NCBI RefSeq assembly: GCF_003663845.1
Contig: NZ_RCCA01000001.1
Coordinates: forward strand, 2,790,001 to 2,854,000
Origin: Chryseobacterium sp. 7
Lineage (GTDB): Bacteria; Bacteroidota; Bacteroidia; Flavobacteriales; Weeksellaceae
Direction: 5' to 3'
Length of the DNA: 64,000 nucleotides
Below, piece after piece: positions 61,188 to 64,000 of this stretch; position 1 is the stretch's first letter, and every line of letters begins with the position of its first letter. Under the pieces are notes generated by a model that was given only the letters and a program-made list of their open reading frames with translations, was not told the origin of the DNA and searched no databases. Both the position numbers and the translations under genes were made by a program.

Positions 61188-64000
61188 ATGTTTAAAAAAG
61201 TAATACACCGACCGGTTTTCGCCATTGTGATATCGGTTGTCATCCTGTTTATGGGAGGTATCGCCATGAAGCAGCTTCCGACGGAACAGTTTCCAAAAAT
61301 TGCCCCTACCACAGTAGCTGTTTCCATTGCCTATCCGGGTGCTAGTGCAGACGTTTTGGTAAAATCTTCTTTGATTACGATTGAAAATGCCATCAATGGA
61401 GTTCAGGGAATGCGTTACATCACTACTGATGCTACCAGTGCGGGAGAAGCCACAGTAAATGTTGTCTTTGATCCAGGAACCGATCCCAACGAAGCGGTGG
61501 TTCTGGTAAAAACCAGAGTAGATCAGGTAATGCCTTTATTACCGGAGCTTGTACAGAAAGAAGGAGTGGTTGTAAACCCGATTCAACCGAGTATGCTGAT
61601 GTATGTAAATCTCTACAGTACCAATAAAAGTATGGATGAGAAATTCCTGTACAACTATTCTATGGTGAATATCATCCCGGAAATAAACCGTATTCACGGG
61701 ATTGCAAAGTCTCAGATTCTGGGAAGCCGTAGATATGCAATGCGTATATGGCTGAACCCTGACCGTATGCGTGCTTATTCTATTTCTGTAGATGAGGTGA
61801 TGAAAGCTATTGGTGAACAAAGCATCATCGGACGTCCGGGAAGAATCGGGCAAAGTTCCGGTATTGCAGCACAGTCGCTGGAATATGTATTGACTTATAA
61901 AGGACAGTACAACAAACCGGAAGAATATGAAAATATTATTGTACGTTCCAATGCAGAAGGAGAAAATGTAAAGCTAAAAGATATAGCCAAAGTAGAGCTC
62001 GGGAGTGAATTCTTTGATATTTATTCCAATCTTGATGGGCACCCTTCCGCTTCTATCGTTTTAAAACAAAATTATGGAAGTAATGCCAATGACGTAATCA
62101 GAGATGTGAAAGCGAAACTGGTAGAAATGAAAGGAAACTTTCCACCGGGTGTTGATTACAAAATCAGTTATGACGTTTCACAATTTCTTGATGCTTCTAT
62201 TGAACAGGTAATGCATACGCTAAGAGATGCATTTATCCTTGTGGCTATTGTAGTTTTCATTTTCCTTGGTGACTGGCGTTCTACGTTAATACCTATTATT
62301 GCCGTACCTGTTTCTTTGATTGGAACTTTCTTTGTAATTCAGTTCTTCGGATTAACCATTAACCTTGTTACCCTTTTCGCATTGGTATTAGCAATTGGTA
62401 TTGTGGTTGACAACGCGATTGTAGTAATAGAAGCTGTTCACGCCAAAATGGAAGACAGTAATATTACACCTTACAAAGCGGTAAAAGAAGTAATGGGTGA
62501 AATTGCAGGGGCTATTATTGCTATTACAGCCGTTATGGTAGCTGTTTTCATTCCTATTTCATTTATGACAGGCCCGGTGGGAACTTTCTACCGTCAGTTT
62601 TCCATTACGATGGCTAGTTCTATTGTGATTTCAGCGGTAGTAGCGCTTACTTTAACTCCGGTTTTAGCTGCAATGCTATTGAAAAATCATCATGGTAAGC
62701 CTAAGAAAATCAATATTTTCACAAAAGCTTTAGACTCATTCAATAGCGGGTTTGATAAAATAACAGGAAAATACGCCTCATTCCTTAGAAAAATTGTAAG
62801 CCGAAAGGTCGTAACATGGGGAATTCTGATTGTTTTCTGTGCCGGAATTGTGATGATTAATAAAGTGCTTCCAGGCGGATTTATCCCTAATGAAGACCAG
62901 GGAACCATTTATGCTATTATCCAGACTCCTCCGGGTTCTACACTGGAGCAAACCAATAAGGTTTCCCGAACATTGCAGAAAATATGTATGGAAGTAGACG
63001 GTGTGGAATCTGTATCATCCCTGGCAGGGTATGAAATCATGACAGAGGGACGAGGCTCAAATGCAGGAACCTGTTTAATTAACCTTAAAAGCTGGAACGA
63101 CCGTGATCATTCTGTAAAGGAAATCATGGAAGAACTGGAAGAAAAATCAAAAGACCTTGGAGCTACCATTGAATTCTTTGAGCCACCGGCAGTACCAGGA
63201 TTCGGGTCTTCAGGAGGTTTCTCCATGAGACTTCTGGACCTGAACAGAACGACTGATTATCAAGAGTTTGATAAAGCCAATAAAGATTTCATTGCACAGC
63301 TTAAAAAACGAAAGGAACTTTCAGGAGTGTTCACCTTCTTTGCGGCCAATTATCCTCAGTATGAACTGGTATTTGATAATAATGCAGCAATGCAGAAAGG
63401 TGTCTCTATCGGAAAAGCGATGGATAACCTCAACATTCTGATCGGTAGTACCTATGAACAGGGCTTTATCCGTTTCGGACAGTTCTTTAAAGTCTACGTA
63501 CAGTCGTCTCCTGAATTCAGAAGACTTCCTACGGATATTATGAATCTGTATGTGAAAAACGACCGTGATGAAATGGTTCCTTATTCAGCATTTATGACGA
63601 TGAAAAAGACACAGGGACCTAACGAAATCACCCGTTACAACATGTACAATTCAGCGGCAATACGTGGACTTCCGGCTTCAGGATATACAACGGCTGATGC
63701 TATTCAGGCCATCAATGAAACCGCTGCCAAAACACTTCCTCACGGATACAAAGTAGCTTGGGAAGGATTGTCTTACGATGAGGCACAGCGTGGTAATGAA
63801 GCCATTTATGTCTTCCTTGTTGTTCTGGTATTCGTTTATCTGGTTCTTGCAGCTCAGTATGAAAGTTTCCTGATTCCGTTTGCAGTACTCTGCTCTTTAC
63901 CTGTGGGAGTTTTCGGGTCTTTCTTATTATTAAAAGCCATGGGACTTGAAAATGATATCTATGCACAGGTAGGATTGATCATGATTATCGGATTACTGGG
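61188..64000 (+). CDS. RND multidrug efflux permease (AcrB/HAE1), truncated by window end
   Basis: The frame starts at ATG 61188 (MFKKVIHRPVFAIVISVVIL) and stays open to 64000, covering 937 codons of an expected ~1040. Visible are TM1, the porter domain ('GIAKSQILGSRRYAMRIWLN'), TM2-TM6 with 'LVLAIGIVVDNAIVVIEAVH' (one proton-relay Asp is clear; the second position is Asn, where E. coli AcrB has two Asp), 'TPVLAAMLLK', the second porter half, and TM8-TM9 ('VFLVVLVFVYLVLAAQYESF'). Pumps drugs or other toxic compounds from periplasm to outside with the adaptor encoded upstream. Confidence 0.93.
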   Translation, partial: MFKKVIHRPVFAIVISVVILFMGGIAMKQLPTEQFPKIAPTTVAVSIAYPGASADVLVKSSLITIENAINGVQGMRYITTDATSAGEATVNVVFDPGTDPNEAVVLVKTRVDQVMPLLPELVQKEGVVVNPIQPSMLMYVNLYSTNKSMDEKFLYNYSMVNIIPEINRIHGIAKSQILGSRRYAMRIWLNPDRMRAYSISVDEVMKAIGEQSIIGRPGRIGQSSGIAAQSLEYVLTYKGQYNKPEEYENIIVRSNAEGENVKLKDIAKVELGSEFFDIYSNLDGHPSASIVLKQNYGSNANDVIRDVKAKLVEMKGNFPPGVDYKISYDVSQFLDASIEQVMHTLRDAFILVAIVVFIFLGDWRSTLIPIIAVPVSLIGTFFVIQFFGLTINLVTLFALVLAIGIVVDNAIVVIEAVHAKMEDSNITPYKAVKEVMGEIAGAIIAITAVMVAVFIPISFMTGPVGTFYRQFSITMASSIVISAVVALTLTPVLAAMLLKNHHGKPKKINIFTKALDSFNSGFDKITGKYASFLRKIVSRKVVTWGILIVFCAGIVMINKVLPGGFIPNEDQGTIYAIIQTPPGSTLEQTNKVSRTLQKICMEVDGVESVSSLAGYEIMTEGRGSNAGTCLINLKSWNDRDHSVKEIMEELEEKSKDLGATIEFFEPPAVPGFGSSGGFSMRLLDLNRTTDYQEFDKANKDFIAQLKKRKELSGVFTFFAANYPQYELVFDNNAAMQKGVSIGKAMDNLNILIGSTYEQGFIRFGQFFKVYVQSSPEFRRLPTDIMNLYVKNDRDEMVPYSAFMTMKKTQGPNEITRYNMYNSAAIRGLPASGYTTADAIQAINETAAKTLPHGYKVAWEGLSYDEAQRGNEAIYVFLVVLVFVYLVLAAQYESFLIPFAVLCSLPVGVFGSFLLLKAMGLENDIYAQVGLIMIIGLL

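Noticed and set aside
1..64000. CRISPR array or cas genes
   Set aside because: No regular direct repeats with unique spacers and no Cas-like proteins were seen in either strand.

Overview
The window looks like part of a chromosome from a Chryseobacterium-like member of the Bacteroidota (Flavobacteriia, Weeksellaceae). The evidence is low GC with AT-rich spacers, many exact Bacteroidota -7 boxes (TAnnTTTG), little sign of Shine-Dalgarno sequences, many secreted proteins with short 'VGINT..P' heads, DUF2911, a Bacteroidota-type EgtB/EgtD pair, and membrane-anchored AraC regulators. The species call is inferred from protein style; no database was searched.

Layout. 1-2.1 kb: a partial unknown gene, mtgA, an orphan iron/cobalamin-type binding lipoprotein and tRNA-Arg(ACG) with its terminator. 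2.3-7.2 kb: a minus-strand operon of a secreted PIG-L deacetylase, a 34-aa membrane peptide coupled at both ends, a sodium:solute symporter whose C-terminus is frameshifted, and a DUF2911 protein. 7.2-10 kb: a secreted protein, an unknown gene and copies of a dispersed repeat. 10.2-13.4 kb: a very AT-rich island with a long nested inverted repeat, an Xre regulator, a 650-aa mobile-element-type protein and a winged-helix protein. 13.4-16.4 kb: a CREST/ceramidase-like membrane protein and an amidohydrolase. 16.8-21.5 kb: egtD-egtB-ABC ATPase-fused permease/binding protein, a complete-looking ergothioneine synthesis and transport operon whose binding domain is circularly permuted. 21.8-27.8 kb: an MG2/TonB-plug protein (C-terminus frameshifted), an S41 peptidase, a beta-lactamase-fold hydrolase and an AraC regulator. 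28.2-29.5 kb: an IS110-family element with a convincing candidate bridge RNA in its left end. 29.6-32.0 kb: a lipoprotein, an AraC regulator and an SDR.

32.8-42.7 kb: a tandem duplication of a three-gene surface operon (small secreted protein, 1031- or 1337-aa LamG-like adhesin with a GTG start, 166-aa secreted protein), each copy closed by a terminator with the same stem core. 42.7-47.8 kb: a membrane AraC regulator, two overlapping HTH genes, three tandem paralogous secreted proteins and a further secreted protein. 47.8-50.9 kb: a MaoC hydratase, a cold-shock protein beside a one-domain DEAD-like protein, and a GT14 glycosyltransferase. 51.0-58.2 kb: DNA repair and stress genes: a YcaQ-like glycosylase, a secreted adenosine deaminase-like enzyme, a tetR-MFS-ogt-alkA operon with a perfect operator palindrome, and an AraC regulator. 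58.4-64.0 kb: an NmrA-like reductase, a small unknown membrane protein with its own promoter, and an RND efflux adaptor and pump running off the right edge.

The items most worth follow-up are the bridge RNA, the permuted EgtU-type transporter tied to egtBD, the duplicated adhesin locus, the structured repeat at 10.29-10.40 kb, the 34-aa coupled membrane peptide, and two one-base homopolymer frameshifts that may be real or assembly errors.
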